Shown in pieces: positions 1-8,928 of a stretch of 54,891 nt of DNA. The notes below the pieces were generated by a model that was not told the DNA's origin, made no database searches, and saw only the letters and a program-made list of their open reading frames with translations. Source of the stretch: Actinomycetes bacterium (lineage in GTDB: Bacteria; Actinomycetota; Acidimicrobiia; Acidimicrobiales; Ilumatobacteraceae). The position numbers and the translations under genes are program-made. Positions within the stretch are counted from its first letter, which is position 1. Each line of letters starts with the position of its first letter. Where the stretch lies: NCBI GenBank assembly GCA_025359865.1, contig JANYDH010000130.1, positions 1-54,891 on the forward strand, read 5' to 3'.

Positions 1-6
1 GACATC

Positions 7-663
7 TCACGACCAAAGCTGGCTGGTTCGAGTCATGTATTCCAGCGTGGCGGTCACTACGGCGGCGCGCTCGACGTCGAGCGAGGCCACATGACCGCTC
101 GCTGCGAGACGTAATCGCTCGACCGGGCCAGAGACCAGGGAGGCGATCACATCGGAGTTCGCCGGGTCGACGATGTCGTCGTGCTCGCTGGTGACGATGA
201 GCACAGGGCATGAGACCTTGTGCATGTCGATGGAGGCGATGCCCTCGGTCATCGCGATCAGCGCGCTGATCGGGAGCCGGTCGCACGCGTCCTCCCCGAC
301 GGTCGACGGTGCTACCTCGACCCATTCGACGCCGCGCTCGCGGCGCCATTGCAGCCCCTCGAGAGCATCGGGGTCCGGGGCGAGCGGGTTGATCGCGACG
401 ATGGCTCGACACAGGCCGCGCGCCCCCAGGTCGAACGCCAATCCAGCACCCATCGACTGACCGATGACGATGGCGGCGCGGCTGGCCTCGGCAGCGGAGA
501 GCCAGTCGGCCCACGTCACATCGAGGAGGTCTTCTGGCCTGCCCCCATGGCCGGGAAGCGTCGGCGAGATGACCTCATGGCCTGCGGCGGCCAGACCCGC
601 AGCAATTGGTGCCATCGTCGCGGCCGATCCTCCGAGGCCATGCAGGCACAGCACCAGCACCAT
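7..663 (-). CDS. alpha/beta-hydrolase fold esterase/lipase
   Basis: This 218-residue protein has a complete alpha/beta-hydrolase layout. An HGLGG oxyanion stretch lies near residues 8-12. The nucleophile elbow is GQSMG with Ser70. The acid lies in the SEHDD stretch near residues 159-163, and the catalytic His is His191 in the SGH motif. No signal peptide is visible, so it should be cytosolic. Monoacylglycerol lipase/carboxylesterase-like members have this size and motif order, but the substrate cannot be read from sequence. The ATG overlaps the TGA of the upstream Cys/Met PLP enzyme by one base (TGATG), so the two genes are very likely co-transcribed and translationally coupled. Confidence 0.85.
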   Translation of the reverse strand: MVLVLCLHGLGGSAATMAPIAAGLAAAGHEVISPTLPGHGGRPEDLLDVTWADWLSAAEASRAAIVIGQSMGAGLAFDLGARGLCRAIVAINPLAPDPDALEGLQWRRERGVEWVEVAPSTVGEDACDRLPISALIAMTEGIASIDMHKVSCPVLIVTSEHDDIVDPANSDVIASLVSGPVERLRLAASGHVASLDVERAAVVTATLEYMTRTSQLWS

Positions 664-1856
664 CAGTCAGTGGACTTCGCCGGGGTCAGCGCACCGAGCA
701 GGTCGTGCAGCAGGTCCTCGGCGTCCTCCAGGCCGACCGAGATGCGCAGCAACCCTGCCGACACGCCGGCGAACGCGGCCTCGTCGGGAGACAAGCTTGC
801 ATGCGTCGAGGTAGCAGGATGGCAGATCAGTGTCTCTGGTCCGCCAAGCGATGTGGCAACACGCGCGACCTGAATAGCGTCGAGGAATCGTTCGGCCGCC
901 GGCCGTCCACCGGCCAGGTCGATAGACAGTAACGTGCCGGCATTGCGCATCTGGCGTTTCGCAAGGTCGAACTGGGGATGGCTCGGCAGGCCGGGATGAT
1001 GGACAGCAGCGATCGCAGGGTGGTTGTACAACGACTCGGCCAGAAACTGGGCGGTCTCGGCCTGCTGGCGGGTCCGCACCGCCAACGTTCGCATTCCACG
1101 CAGACCATTGAGTGCGTCGAACGGTGACGCAGTGGCGCCGTGCAACACGCTGTAGGCCCAGATCGCGTCGGTGAGCTCACGTTCGCCCGCCACCACGCCG
1201 AGCGTTGCGTCGTTGTGGCCGGCAATGCCCTTGGTTGCGGAATGCAACGACAGGTGAGCGCCGTGGGCAAGAGGTTGTTGTCCGAGCGGAGTGGCAAGGG
1301 TGGAGTCGACCACGGTGATCGGCCCACGGAGCCCGCCGATCTCGTCGAGGTCGACAAGGTCGAGGCGTGGATTCGACGGCGTCTCAGCCAGCACCACCAT
1401 GGTCTTGCCCGGACGTATCGCTGCGGCGAACGATCCCGGTTCGCGGGCATCGACGAAGGTGGTCGTGATCCCGAAGCGTTGGCAAGGACCCTGAAGAAAG
1501 GCGAGCGTGCCCGCGTAGAGCTGCTTTTGGGCAACGATGTGGTCGCCCGACGAACACAACGCCAGTATCACCGTGGCAATGGCGCCCATTCCCGAGGCGA
1601 ACGCGATGGCGTCTTCGGCGCCCTCGAGTGCTGCGACGGCCTCCTCGAATGAGCGGACGGTCGGATTCGCGTAGCGGCTGTAAAACTGGCTCGCTCGGGT
1701 GCCCGTCGCCCGCCGATTTGCGTCGGCGAGACCGTCGGATTCCCACGTGGTGGTGGCAAACAACGCTGGTGCCAGCGATGAACCGCTGGCAACGCGCCCC
1801 GCAGTAATGGCGACAGTGTCAGGCCGCAGCGATCGGTTGGCGTCTGGCGAGGTCAT
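663..1856 (-). CDS. Cys/Met metabolism PLP-dependent enzyme (cystathionine gamma-synthase/lyase family)
   Basis: This is a 397-residue fold-type I PLP enzyme of the trans-sulfuration family. Canonical motifs are visible: YSRYANPT near residues 59-66, FASGMGA near 87-93, the PLP-phenol aspartate in VVDSTLATP near 182-190, and the Schiff-base Lys209 in SATKG. It probably acts on cystathionine, homocysteine or O-acyl-homoserine, but synthase and lyase cannot be separated by eye. I place the start at the ATG at 1856. The open frame runs 61 codons further, but that extension crosses a long intergenic palindrome and is rich in Arg and Pro like non-coding DNA. A second, more divergent family member lies at 49836-50927. 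Confidence 0.88.
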   Translation of the reverse strand: MTSPDANRSLRPDTVAITAGRVASGSSLAPALFATTTWESDGLADANRRATGTRASQFYSRYANPTVRSFEEAVAALEGAEDAIAFASGMGAIATVILALCSSGDHIVAQKQLYAGTLAFLQGPCQRFGITTTFVDAREPGSFAAAIRPGKTMVVLAETPSNPRLDLVDLDEIGGLRGPITVVDSTLATPLGQQPLAHGAHLSLHSATKGIAGHNDATLGVVAGERELTDAIWAYSVLHGATASPFDALNGLRGMRTLAVRTRQQAETAQFLAESLYNHPAIAAVHHPGLPSHPQFDLAKRQMRNAGTLLSIDLAGGRPAAERFLDAIQVARVATSLGGPETLICHPATSTHASLSPDEAAFAGVSAGLLRISVGLEDAEDLLHDLLGALTPAKSTD

Positions 1857-1895
1857 CAGTGGCCACGATACGTCAACTGGACCGTTTGCCCCGAA

Positions 1896-1943
1896 GCGTT
1901 TGGTAGGTTCGGCCCCCTCCAGGGGGCTCGACCTACCAAACGC
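1896..1943. repeat. long near-perfect intergenic inverted repeat
   Basis: A 48-bp inverted repeat sits between two divergent genes. The 5' arm is 1896-1918 and the 3' arm 1921-1943, separated by two bases. The outer 13 bases (GCGTTTGGTAGGT) pair perfectly. Then come two wobble pairs flanking one mismatch, followed by a G+C-rich inner stem around CCCCCT/AGGGGG. No gene ends here, so an ordinary terminator role is unlikely. It would lie in the 5' leader of one or both flanking genes. It could be a REP-like extragenic palindrome or an operator. It has no poly-T run. Confidence 0.8.
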
Positions 1944-1996
1944 TGCGGGATATGGGTGTTCGAGGCGGGGTGAGGCACCGCAGCTAGATTGATGCG

Positions 1997-2668
1997 ATGG
2001 ACCACGACCTCGGGCAACTGTACGAATCGGCGCGGGCACGGATCACCGGCATGCTCGATGGTGCCGACGACAGCCTGAACGTGCCGGCCACACCGGAATG
2101 GACGGTGCACGATGTCATCGCCCACCTGAGCGGGGTGGTCGAAGATGCGCTGTCGGGCAACCTGGACGGCGTGACGACCGATCCGTGGACCGCCGCACAG
2201 GTCGAGCGGGGTCGAGGGACGTCAACCGTGCAGCTGCTTGCCGACTGGAACGCCGAGGCCCCGAAGATCGAGGCGTTCCTCTCCTCCCCAGCCGGAGCAA
2301 CCGCCTTTCGGGCGGTGATCGACGTGCACACTCATGAGGCCGATCTGCGCGGTGCCCTTGGGCTGCCGTCGTTGCTGCCCGACGACTATGGCACGTTCAT
2401 GTTCGAGATGTTGGCGACCACGATCATTGACGCTGTCGCCCAGGCCGGCCTGCCGCCGCTTCGGATCGTCACGCCGGTGGGCGACAGCGTCGGTCCGCAC
2501 GATGCGCCTGTGACGGCGACGATCGATCGCCACGAATTCCACCGGGCATCGCTCGGCCGCCGATCGGCCGCACAGGTCGAAGCCTTCGACTGGGGCGGTG
2601 CCGACCCGCGACCATATCTCGGTCACATGGCTGTGTTCGGCCCACGCGAGACGCCACTCTCGGACTAG
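1997..2668 (+). CDS. maleylpyruvate isomerase family mycothiol-dependent enzyme (MDMPI/DinB-like)
   Basis: This 223-residue protein has the N-terminal DinB-like metal-binding fold of the mycothiol-dependent maleylpyruvate isomerase superfamily. The pattern is TPEWTVHDVIAHLSG near residues 32-46, with a metal-site His in IAHL, followed by a second His-rich stretch VDVHTHEADLRGAL near 109-123. This superfamily is typical of actinomycetes that make mycothiol. Members include real isomerases and many proteins of unknown reaction, so no substrate is assigned. It is divergent from the Cys/Met PLP gene across the inverted repeat at 1896-1943. A distant relative lies at 36892-37644. Confidence 0.8.
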   Translation: MDHDLGQLYESARARITGMLDGADDSLNVPATPEWTVHDVIAHLSGVVEDALSGNLDGVTTDPWTAAQVERGRGTSTVQLLADWNAEAPKIEAFLSSPAGATAFRAVIDVHTHEADLRGALGLPSLLPDDYGTFMFEMLATTIIDAVAQAGLPPLRIVTPVGDSVGPHDAPVTATIDRHEFHRASLGRRSAAQVEAFDWGGADPRPYLGHMAVFGPRETPLSD

Positions 2669-2699
2669 GACCCGGTGGCTCGACCTCTGTACGCGGTTG

Positions 2700-4415
2700 T
2701 CACCGTGAGGCGCGCAGCAAGGTGCCGGGGAGCTCGCCGGTGAACTCGTCGTCGGCCACGGTTTGCACGCCGCTCACGAACGTGGCTCGGTAGCCGGACG
2801 CCTTCTGTACGAACCTTCGCCCCTTGGCCGGAAGGTCGAACACCATCCGCGGGGGCTCGAAGGTGAGGGCTTCATAGTCGATGACGTTGAGGTCGGCCTT
2901 CATGCCGGGGGCGAGCAACCCGCGGTCGGTCAACCCGTACAGTTCTGCTGTCTGGCGGGTCTGTCGGTGGACCACGTATTCGAGTGGCAGCCTCGGTCCG
3001 CGGCGGCGGTCTCTTGCCCAGTGGGTGAGCATGAACGTCGGTGTGCCCCCATCGCAGATCGCGCCGCAGTGGGCACCGGCGTCGCTCAGCCCGAGCCGGG
3101 TGAATGGGTGCAGTGTCGCCTCATAGGTCATCGACAGATCGCCGTAGGCATAGTTGAAGAACGGCGCGTACACCATCCCATTGCCGTCGTGAGCGATGAG
3201 CTGATCAAGGATCAGCTCCATCGGGCGACGGCCGGTACGTGCCGCGAGCGCAGCAACGGATGACGTGGTGTCGGGTTCGTAGTCGATATCACCATCGTCG
3301 ACCGGCCACATCTGACCAAGGTTGGCCAGCACCACCTTTGCGAACAGTCCACCGTCGTCGGGCACGTCTTCGATGATCCGCCGACGTCGTTCGGGCTCGC
3401 CCATGGCCTGTAGCCGTTCAGCCATCGGCAGGTGGGCGACCTCGGCGTAGGCGGGATGGAACAGCAACGGATGAACGCTGCCGTGCAGGCAGTACAGCAC
3501 GCCGATCGTGCGGCCCGCCACCTGTGCATACAGCGGCAGCCCGTCGGCATGGGCTTGATCGAGCAGGGTGAGAACCTCGCGCCACACCTCGGGTGCTTGA
3601 TCCGGTTGATTGAGGTTGACGCTCACGGGTTGTCCGGTGATCGCCGCCAACTCGCGCATCCACGGCCACTCGTCGATGGGGACCCGTGCATGCTCCGGAG
3701 CGAACTGGAACACGCCGTGTCCTGCACGTCGGATCGCCCGGCCGATCCCGAGCAACTCCCTCGCATCAGCCGTGGTGCCCGGCACGAGTTCACCATCTTT
3801 CGAGCGATGCAGCGGTGTGCGACTGGTCGAGAAGCCGAATGCGCCCGCGCGCAGTGCTTGCTCGACAAGCACGGCCATCGCCTCGATGTCGGCGTCGGTT
3901 GCCGGTTCATTGGCCGCACCGCGCTCGCCCATCACGAATGCGCGAAGCGGGCCATGGGCGATCTGGGAAGCAATATCGAGCACACGCGGCGTGGACCCGA
4001 TCACATCGAGATATTCCGGGTAGCTGGTCCATCCCCACGTGACCCCTTCAGTCATCGCACTGCCGGGAATGTCCTCGACACCTTCCATGAGGGCGATCAG
4101 CCAGTCGTGTCTGTCGGGCGCGGCCGGGGCAAAACCGACACCGCAATTACCCATCACCACTGTGGTGACACCGTGCCAACTGGACGGGGTGACCCATGGG
4201 TCCCAGCTGACCTGCGCGTCGTAGTGAGTGTGGATGTCGACGAACCCCGGGGTGACGAGCAGCCCGTCGGCGTCGATGCAGCGGTGCGCTAGCGAGCGCG
4301 TACCAGCCGGCTCGATCGCCGTGACGATCCCGGCGTCGATCACGATGTCGGCTAGTTGCGCAGGTGAGCCACTGCCGTCGACTACCGAACCATTGCAGAT
4401 GACAAGGTCATGCAT
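2700..4415 (-). CDS. amidohydrolase family, N-acyl-D-amino-acid deacylase-like
   Basis: This is a 571-residue metal-dependent amidohydrolase. The N-terminal HxH metal motif is in VDIHTHYD (His62, His64), preceded by the small beta-sandwich typical of the superfamily. A C-terminal LSDAGAHC stretch supplies the conserved Asp, and a closing ADLNVIDY segment is typical of D-aminoacylases. The length matches the N-acyl-D-amino-acid deacylase (DAA) group, which releases D-amino acids from N-acyl forms. Many actinobacterial paralogues are uncharacterised, so substrate specificity is unproven. It starts 9 nt after the stop of the HisN-like phosphatase and is the last gene of the minus-strand run beginning with dxs. 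Confidence 0.82.
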   Translation of the reverse strand: MHDLVICNGSVVDGSGSPAQLADIVIDAGIVTAIEPAGTRSLAHRCIDADGLLVTPGFVDIHTHYDAQVSWDPWVTPSSWHGVTTVVMGNCGVGFAPAAPDRHDWLIALMEGVEDIPGSAMTEGVTWGWTSYPEYLDVIGSTPRVLDIASQIAHGPLRAFVMGERGAANEPATDADIEAMAVLVEQALRAGAFGFSTSRTPLHRSKDGELVPGTTADARELLGIGRAIRRAGHGVFQFAPEHARVPIDEWPWMRELAAITGQPVSVNLNQPDQAPEVWREVLTLLDQAHADGLPLYAQVAGRTIGVLYCLHGSVHPLLFHPAYAEVAHLPMAERLQAMGEPERRRRIIEDVPDDGGLFAKVVLANLGQMWPVDDGDIDYEPDTTSSVAALAARTGRRPMELILDQLIAHDGNGMVYAPFFNYAYGDLSMTYEATLHPFTRLGLSDAGAHCGAICDGGTPTFMLTHWARDRRRGPRLPLEYVVHRQTRQTAELYGLTDRGLLAPGMKADLNVIDYEALTFEPPRMVFDLPAKGRRFVQKASGYRATFVSGVQTVADDEFTGELPGTLLRASR

Positions 4416-4424
4416 GTCGCAAAC

Positions 4425-5255
4425 CTACGCGATAGGGACAACCCGTGGATGCAGCAGCCCGTTCGAACTGACCGCAGAATCATGCCGGAACGTGCGTTCA
4501 CCGAGTCGATCTGTGAATGTTCCGCCCGCTTCTTCGACGACCACCATGACAGCAGCCAGATCGTATGGCGCTACGCCCACGGCGTCGACGGCCACGTCGA
4601 TGGCTCCTTCAGCGACGAGCATGTGCTGCCAGAAGTCGCCGAACCCGCGCGCGCGATACGCCTGTTGTTGCAACTGCACCAACTGTGGAGTGAGGCCGAG
4701 ATCATCCCAGCCTGAGCTGAACGTCACGCAGACCTGTGCATCGGCAAGCTGATCGACGGTGGAGACATGGATCTGGTGAACGCCCGTATCGGGGGTCGAT
4801 ATGTGAGCGCCACGACCGTATCCTGCCCACCATCGTCGGTGAAGAGCCGGCGCCGACACCACACCGATGACGGCGCCATGGGCGATGTGGGTGAGCGCGA
4901 TGAGCGTTGCCCAGACGGGAATACCGCGAACGAAGTTCGACGTGCCATCGATGGGATCGATGATCCACCGCCACGGGGACTGGTGATCGCCGACCAGGCC
5001 GTGCTCTTCACCGAAGAGTCCGTGGTGCGGGCGGTCGGCGAGCACTCGCGCAGATATTGCGCTCTCCGTGTCGCGATCGGCCTCGGTGACCTCGGTACGG
5101 TTCGCCTTCCAGTCGAGGCTGAACGAGCGATCGTCGTAGTGCGGTTTCGTGATGACATCGGCAAGGTCGGCGAGTTCGAGCGCGAACTGCAGTTCGGCGG
5201 CGATGTCGATGCCGAGCACCGGATCGACGCCGACAACCGGATCGACGCCGCTCAC
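4425..5255 (-). CDS. inositol monophosphatase family protein (HisN/IMPase-like)
   Basis: This 276-residue Mg-dependent phosphatase carries all core motifs of the IMPase superfamily: GEEHG with Glu83/84, the metal motif DPIDGTSNF starting at Asp100, and a C-terminal PYDLAA with Asp232. Overall resemblance is to actinobacterial HisN-type histidinol-phosphate phosphatases and to IMPases proper; the two cannot be separated reliably by reading. The N-terminus starts with a repeated GVDPV unit encoded by an imperfect 18-bp direct repeat (about 5218-5252), which may be non-structural. Its ATG overlaps the TGA of the enoyl-CoA hydratase gene (ATGA), indicating translational coupling. Confidence 0.85.
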   Translation of the reverse strand: MSGVDPVVGVDPVLGIDIAAELQFALELADLADVITKPHYDDRSFSLDWKANRTEVTEADRDTESAISARVLADRPHHGLFGEEHGLVGDHQSPWRWIIDPIDGTSNFVRGIPVWATLIALTHIAHGAVIGVVSAPALHRRWWAGYGRGAHISTPDTGVHQIHVSTVDQLADAQVCVTFSSGWDDLGLTPQLVQLQQQAYRARGFGDFWQHMLVAEGAIDVAVDAVGVAPYDLAAVMVVVEEAGGTFTDRLGERTFRHDSAVSSNGLLHPRVVPIA

Positions 5256-6043
5256 TTGACGAACTCCGGTGCCCGCTTGTGTTGGAGTGCGGAGAGGCCC
5301 TCTGCCGCGTCAGGCCCCAGGAAGTTGAGCATCTCGTAGGCGAGCGAGGCTTCGAACGCCGGCAGCGCCTGGCGTAGCCAATGGTTCAATGCGCGTTTGG
5401 TGAGCCGCGTGGCGTCACGCGGGCCGAGCGCCAGTTTGTTGGCGATCGCAAAAGCGGCAGGTAGGACATCATCTGCAGGTACGGCCTTCGACACCAACCC
5501 GATTCGCTCGGCCTCTCGACCGTCGATGAAGTCAGACGTGAGTAGGTAGTACTTCGCCTTGGCCATTCCACACAGCAGTGGCCAGATCGCCACCGCATGG
5601 TCGCCGGCTCCGACGCCGAGCCTGATGTGGCCGTCGGTGAACCGGGTTGCCTCGTCGATGATCGAGATGTCGGCCAGCAACGCAACCGCGAGTCCTGCGC
5701 CGACAGCGACACCGTTGATGGCCGAGATGATTGGCGTGTCGCAGTCGATCATCGTGCGCACGATGTCGCCGGCCTCCTTCATCACCCGCATCGTCTGTTC
5801 GTAGTTGCCCACCTGATCGGCGATCCACGAAAGATCACCGCCGGCGCTGAACGCCTTGCCCTCGCCGGTCACGACGACGGCCCGAACCGACTGGTCGTCG
5901 CCGACCTCGCGGAAAACTCGTGCGAGTTCGGCATGCATGACGGCATCGGTGGCATTGAGCTTTCCCGGATTCGAGAGTGTGATCAGTAGCACCCCATGGT
6001 CTCGGGGTTCGAAACGGAGGCGTTGATACGAAGCGAAGTCCAC
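5252..6043 (-). CDS. enoyl-CoA hydratase/isomerase (crotonase) family protein
   Basis: This 263-residue crotonase-fold protein shows the N-terminal oxyanion-hole region KAFSAGGDLSW and the second oxyanion element ISAINGVAVGAGLAVALLAD. HIRLGVGAG follows, where crotonases place the first catalytic acid. The second catalytic Glu position is not clearly conserved, so it may be an isomerase or another crotonase reaction rather than a classical hydratase. I chose the GTG at 6043, 10 nt after the dxs stop. The open frame extends upstream to 6202, but that extension overlaps the dxs C-terminus and lacks crotonase sequence. It belongs to the dxs to D-aminoacylase run. Confidence 0.85.
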   Translation of the reverse strand: MDFASYQRLRFEPRDHGVLLITLSNPGKLNATDAVMHAELARVFREVGDDQSVRAVVVTGEGKAFSAGGDLSWIADQVGNYEQTMRVMKEAGDIVRTMIDCDTPIISAINGVAVGAGLAVALLADISIIDEATRFTDGHIRLGVGAGDHAVAIWPLLCGMAKAKYYLLTSDFIDGREAERIGLVSKAVPADDVLPAAFAIANKLALGPRDATRLTKRALNHWLRQALPAFEASLAYEMLNFLGPDAAEGLSALQHKRAPEFVK

Positions 6044-6053
6044 AGACCCGAGG

Positions 6054-7997
6054 CTATGACAGCGCGGCGTGAACTGCGGCGATGATGCCGTCGACATCGA
6101 GGCCGAGTTGGGTGAAGATGTCTTCGGACCGTGCCTGTGGGATGAACCTTGTTGGCACACCGAGTACATGCACGGCCGTGAGCGGGGAGATCTCATGGAC
6201 ACGATCGGCGATGCTCATGCCGATGCCACCCTCACGGATGCCGTCTTCGAGCGTGACCACGACGCGGTGGGATGCGGCGTCAGCGATCATGGTCGGATCG
6301 AGCGGAGCGCAACAGCGCACATCCCACACGGTGGCCTCGATGCCGCTGGCGATCAAATGATGGGCGGCCTTCTCGGCATTGCCGAGCATCTTGCCGATCG
6401 CGAGGATGCACACTGTTGCCGACCCGGCGACGGTACGTCTGGCCTGTAAACCGGTGCCGACGTCGTGCTCGGCGACGTTAACGGCTGTGCCTCGGGGGTA
6501 GCGAATGGCCACTGGGCCCTCGTCAGCGAGCGACATTGCATCGTGCAACATGACGTGCAGCTCTTGCGCGCTCGATGGTGCGAGCACGCGCATGCCGGGC
6601 ACCTTCGAAAGCAGCGCCATGTCGTAGACGCCGTGGTGGCTGGCTCCGTCGGGACCGGTGATGCCTGCCCGGTCGAGGCAGAAGATGACGGGCAGCCGGT
6701 GCATCGCAACGTCGTAGACCACTTGATCCCACGCCCGGTTGAGGAACGTGGAGTAGATCGCCACAATCGGTCGAAGGCCGCCCATGGCCATGCCTGCCGC
6801 ACCAGTGACTGCGTGCTGCTCGGCAATGCCGACGTCGAAGAACCGATCGGGGAACCGGGCCTGGAACGGCAGCAAGCCGGTTGGCCCGGGCATCGCTGCC
6901 GTAATGGCGACGACTCTGGTATCGGATTCCGCTTCTTTGATGATCGCATCGGCGAAGGCTTGGGTGTAGCCCGTTGGAACGGCGGGTGGCGGGCCGACGA
7001 GCGGGTCGAAGACGGGCGCGTCGTGGAGGTTCTTCTCGTCGTCGTCTTCGGCAGGCGGGTAGCCACGTCCCTTTTGCGTCAGCACGTGCACGACGATCGG
7101 CCCTTCGGCTGAAAGTTCGATTGCGTTCCGAAGGCTTTCTTCGAGCTGCTCGAGAGAATGCCCATCGACGGGACCGACGTACCGCACGCCGAGCGCTTCA
7201 AAAAACGACGGTGGCTGGAGGAATTCGCGAACCGCCGCCTTGAACGCCTCGACACCTTTCTCGGCCTGCGGCCCGAGATAGGGAAGGTCGCGAAGGAAGC
7301 TCTCGAGGCGTCGTTGCCGCCGCACGTACACCGGGTTGAGCCGGATGTTCGTCAGCGTGTGGGCGAGCTTGTCGGTGATCCGTGATGGCAAGCTGGGATG
7401 ATCGGCCATCGCCCGGTCGACCGCCCTCGGTACAACGGCTGTGAGGTTGGAGATGGTGGGCGCATACGACCGGCCGTTGTCGTTGAGCACGATGATGACC
7501 CGTTGGCCCGAGTGGCCGAGGTTGTTCAGCGCTTCATACGCCATACCGCCGGTCATTGCACCATCGCCGATCACTGCGACGATGTGACGGTGCGGGTCGG
7601 TCCCGGCATCACGCGCGATAGCGAGGCCATACGCATACGACAACACCGTGCTGGCGTGGCTGTTCTCGATGAGGTCGTGCGGGCTTTCCTCGCGATTCGG
7701 GTAGCCGGACAGACCATTCGCCTGCCGGAGATGCTCGAAGCCCGCCTGGCGCCCGGTGACGATCTTGTGCACATACGCCTGATGGCCGGTGTCCCACAGT
7801 ATTGCGTCGGTGGGAGAGTCGAACACCCGGTGCAACGCCATCGTGACTTCGACTACGCCGAGATTGCTTCCCAAGTGTCCGGCGTTCTCGGCAACGGCCT
7901 GAACGATGAAGTCGCGAATCTCGCCGGCCAGATCGTCGAGCTCTGGGTAGCTGAGCGCCCGCAGGTCGGCGGGCTGGCGGATCTGCGACAGGGACAT
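6054..7997 (-). CDS. dxs: 1-deoxy-D-xylulose-5-phosphate synthase
   Basis: Dxs is the ThDP-dependent enzyme that condenses pyruvate with glyceraldehyde-3-phosphate, the first step of the MEP isoprenoid pathway. The 647-residue length is normal for the family. The N-terminal domain has HLGSNLGVVE near residues 41-50, the ThDP/Mg motif GDGAMTGG at 144-151 and LNDNGRS from 171. The transketolase-like pyrimidine domain has GIAEQHAVTGAAGMA and LDRAGITGPDGASHHG, and a C-terminal transketolase domain follows. It is the first gene of the minus-strand run and is divergent from the SDR gene at 8085. Downstream genes are not MEP enzymes, so the operon is functionally mixed. Confidence 0.97.
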   Translation of the reverse strand: MSLSQIRQPADLRALSYPELDDLAGEIRDFIVQAVAENAGHLGSNLGVVEVTMALHRVFDSPTDAILWDTGHQAYVHKIVTGRQAGFEHLRQANGLSGYPNREESPHDLIENSHASTVLSYAYGLAIARDAGTDPHRHIVAVIGDGAMTGGMAYEALNNLGHSGQRVIIVLNDNGRSYAPTISNLTAVVPRAVDRAMADHPSLPSRITDKLAHTLTNIRLNPVYVRRQRRLESFLRDLPYLGPQAEKGVEAFKAAVREFLQPPSFFEALGVRYVGPVDGHSLEQLEESLRNAIELSAEGPIVVHVLTQKGRGYPPAEDDDEKNLHDAPVFDPLVGPPPAVPTGYTQAFADAIIKEAESDTRVVAITAAMPGPTGLLPFQARFPDRFFDVGIAEQHAVTGAAGMAMGGLRPIVAIYSTFLNRAWDQVVYDVAMHRLPVIFCLDRAGITGPDGASHHGVYDMALLSKVPGMRVLAPSSAQELHVMLHDAMSLADEGPVAIRYPRGTAVNVAEHDVGTGLQARRTVAGSATVCILAIGKMLGNAEKAAHHLIASGIEATVWDVRCCAPLDPTMIADAASHRVVVTLEDGIREGGIGMSIADRVHEISPLTAVHVLGVPTRFIPQARSEDIFTQLGLDVDGIIAAVHAALS

Positions 7998-8084
7998 GGC
8001 TGAGTCACACTACCGCTCACAGGGGACCGGTCAGGTCGTCGGCCGAGTCGCTGCTTACTCGGGTACCCAGTAGGTTCGCCGCTC

Positions 8085-8873
8085 ATGGCGATCACCAACC
8101 TTTTTGATCTCACCGACCACGTTGCCTTGATCACAGGCGGCAACGGTGGCATTGGTCTTGGCATGGCCGAGGCCCTCGCCGCTCACGGGGCGGCGGTGGC
8201 CATCTGGGGCACGAATGCCGACAAGAACGCGGCGGCACGTGATCGGCTGACGGCCTATGGCCGGCCTGTCGTCGACCTCGTGTGCGATGTCGGCGACCAC
8301 GATGCGGTGATCGCTTCGTTTGCGGCAACGGTCGAGGCACTGGGTCGCGTCGACTCGTGTTTCGTAAACGCTGGTATCGGTGGCCGAGCGCCCAGCTTTG
8401 TCGGAATGTCCGACGAGGAATGGCACCGCGTGTTGAGGGTCAACCTCGACGGCGCGTTTTACACCGCTCAGGAGGCGGTTCGGCACATGGCGGCGCGACA
8501 CGCCGGGGGCGACACGGCCGGCGGATCGGTGGTATTCATCACATCTGGCTCGGCGAAGTTCGGCCAGCAAAAGGGCCAGCACTATGGCGGGTCGAAAGGG
8601 GCCTTGATCGCGATGATGAAGGGGATCGCCGTCGAGCACGCCCGGCATGCGATCCGCTGTAACGCGATCCTGCCAGGCTGGACCGAGAGCGACATGACCG
8701 CCCCGGCGTTCGGTTGGGACAAGTTCGTCGACAACGTCATGCCTCGTGTGCCGATGCGACGTTGGGGGACGCCGGCTGACTTCGGTGGGCTGGCCGTGTA
8801 CCTGGCGAGCCGCGCGAGCAGCTATCACACCGGCGATGTGCTCACGATCGATGGCGGCTACCACAGTTTCTGA
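8085..8873 (+). CDS. short-chain dehydrogenase/reductase (SDR) family oxidoreductase
   Basis: This is a classical 262-residue SDR. The Rossmann nucleotide-binding motif TGGNGGIG lies at about 17-24, and an NAG-type motif FVNAGIGG lies mid-protein. The catalytic YxxxK is Tyr167/Lys171 in HYGGSKGAL, preceded by the Ser-containing ITSGSAKFG. The C-terminus has IDGGYHSF, as in FabG-like/gluconate dehydrogenase-like SDRs. It is probably a cytosolic NAD(P)-dependent oxidoreductase with unknown substrate. A ThDP enzyme gene follows 55 bp downstream on the same strand, so the two may work together, for example on a 2-oxo/2-hydroxy acyl substrate; that is inference. Confidence 0.88.
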   Translation: MAITNLFDLTDHVALITGGNGGIGLGMAEALAAHGAAVAIWGTNADKNAAARDRLTAYGRPVVDLVCDVGDHDAVIASFAATVEALGRVDSCFVNAGIGGRAPSFVGMSDEEWHRVLRVNLDGAFYTAQEAVRHMAARHAGGDTAGGSVVFITSGSAKFGQQKGQHYGGSKGALIAMMKGIAVEHARHAIRCNAILPGWTESDMTAPAFGWDKFVDNVMPRVPMRRWGTPADFGGLAVYLASRASSYHTGDVLTIDGGYHSF

Positions 8874-8928
8874 GCCCCGGACCGCCCCGCACACCAGTGA
8901 TGGCCAGGCGACCTGCAAGGCTGTCGGC

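Noticed and set aside
3432-4292. 286-codon plus-strand open frame inside the D-aminoacylase gene
   Set aside because: It is antisense to a strongly supported enzyme and has no recognisable domain, which is typical of GC-rich shadow frames.
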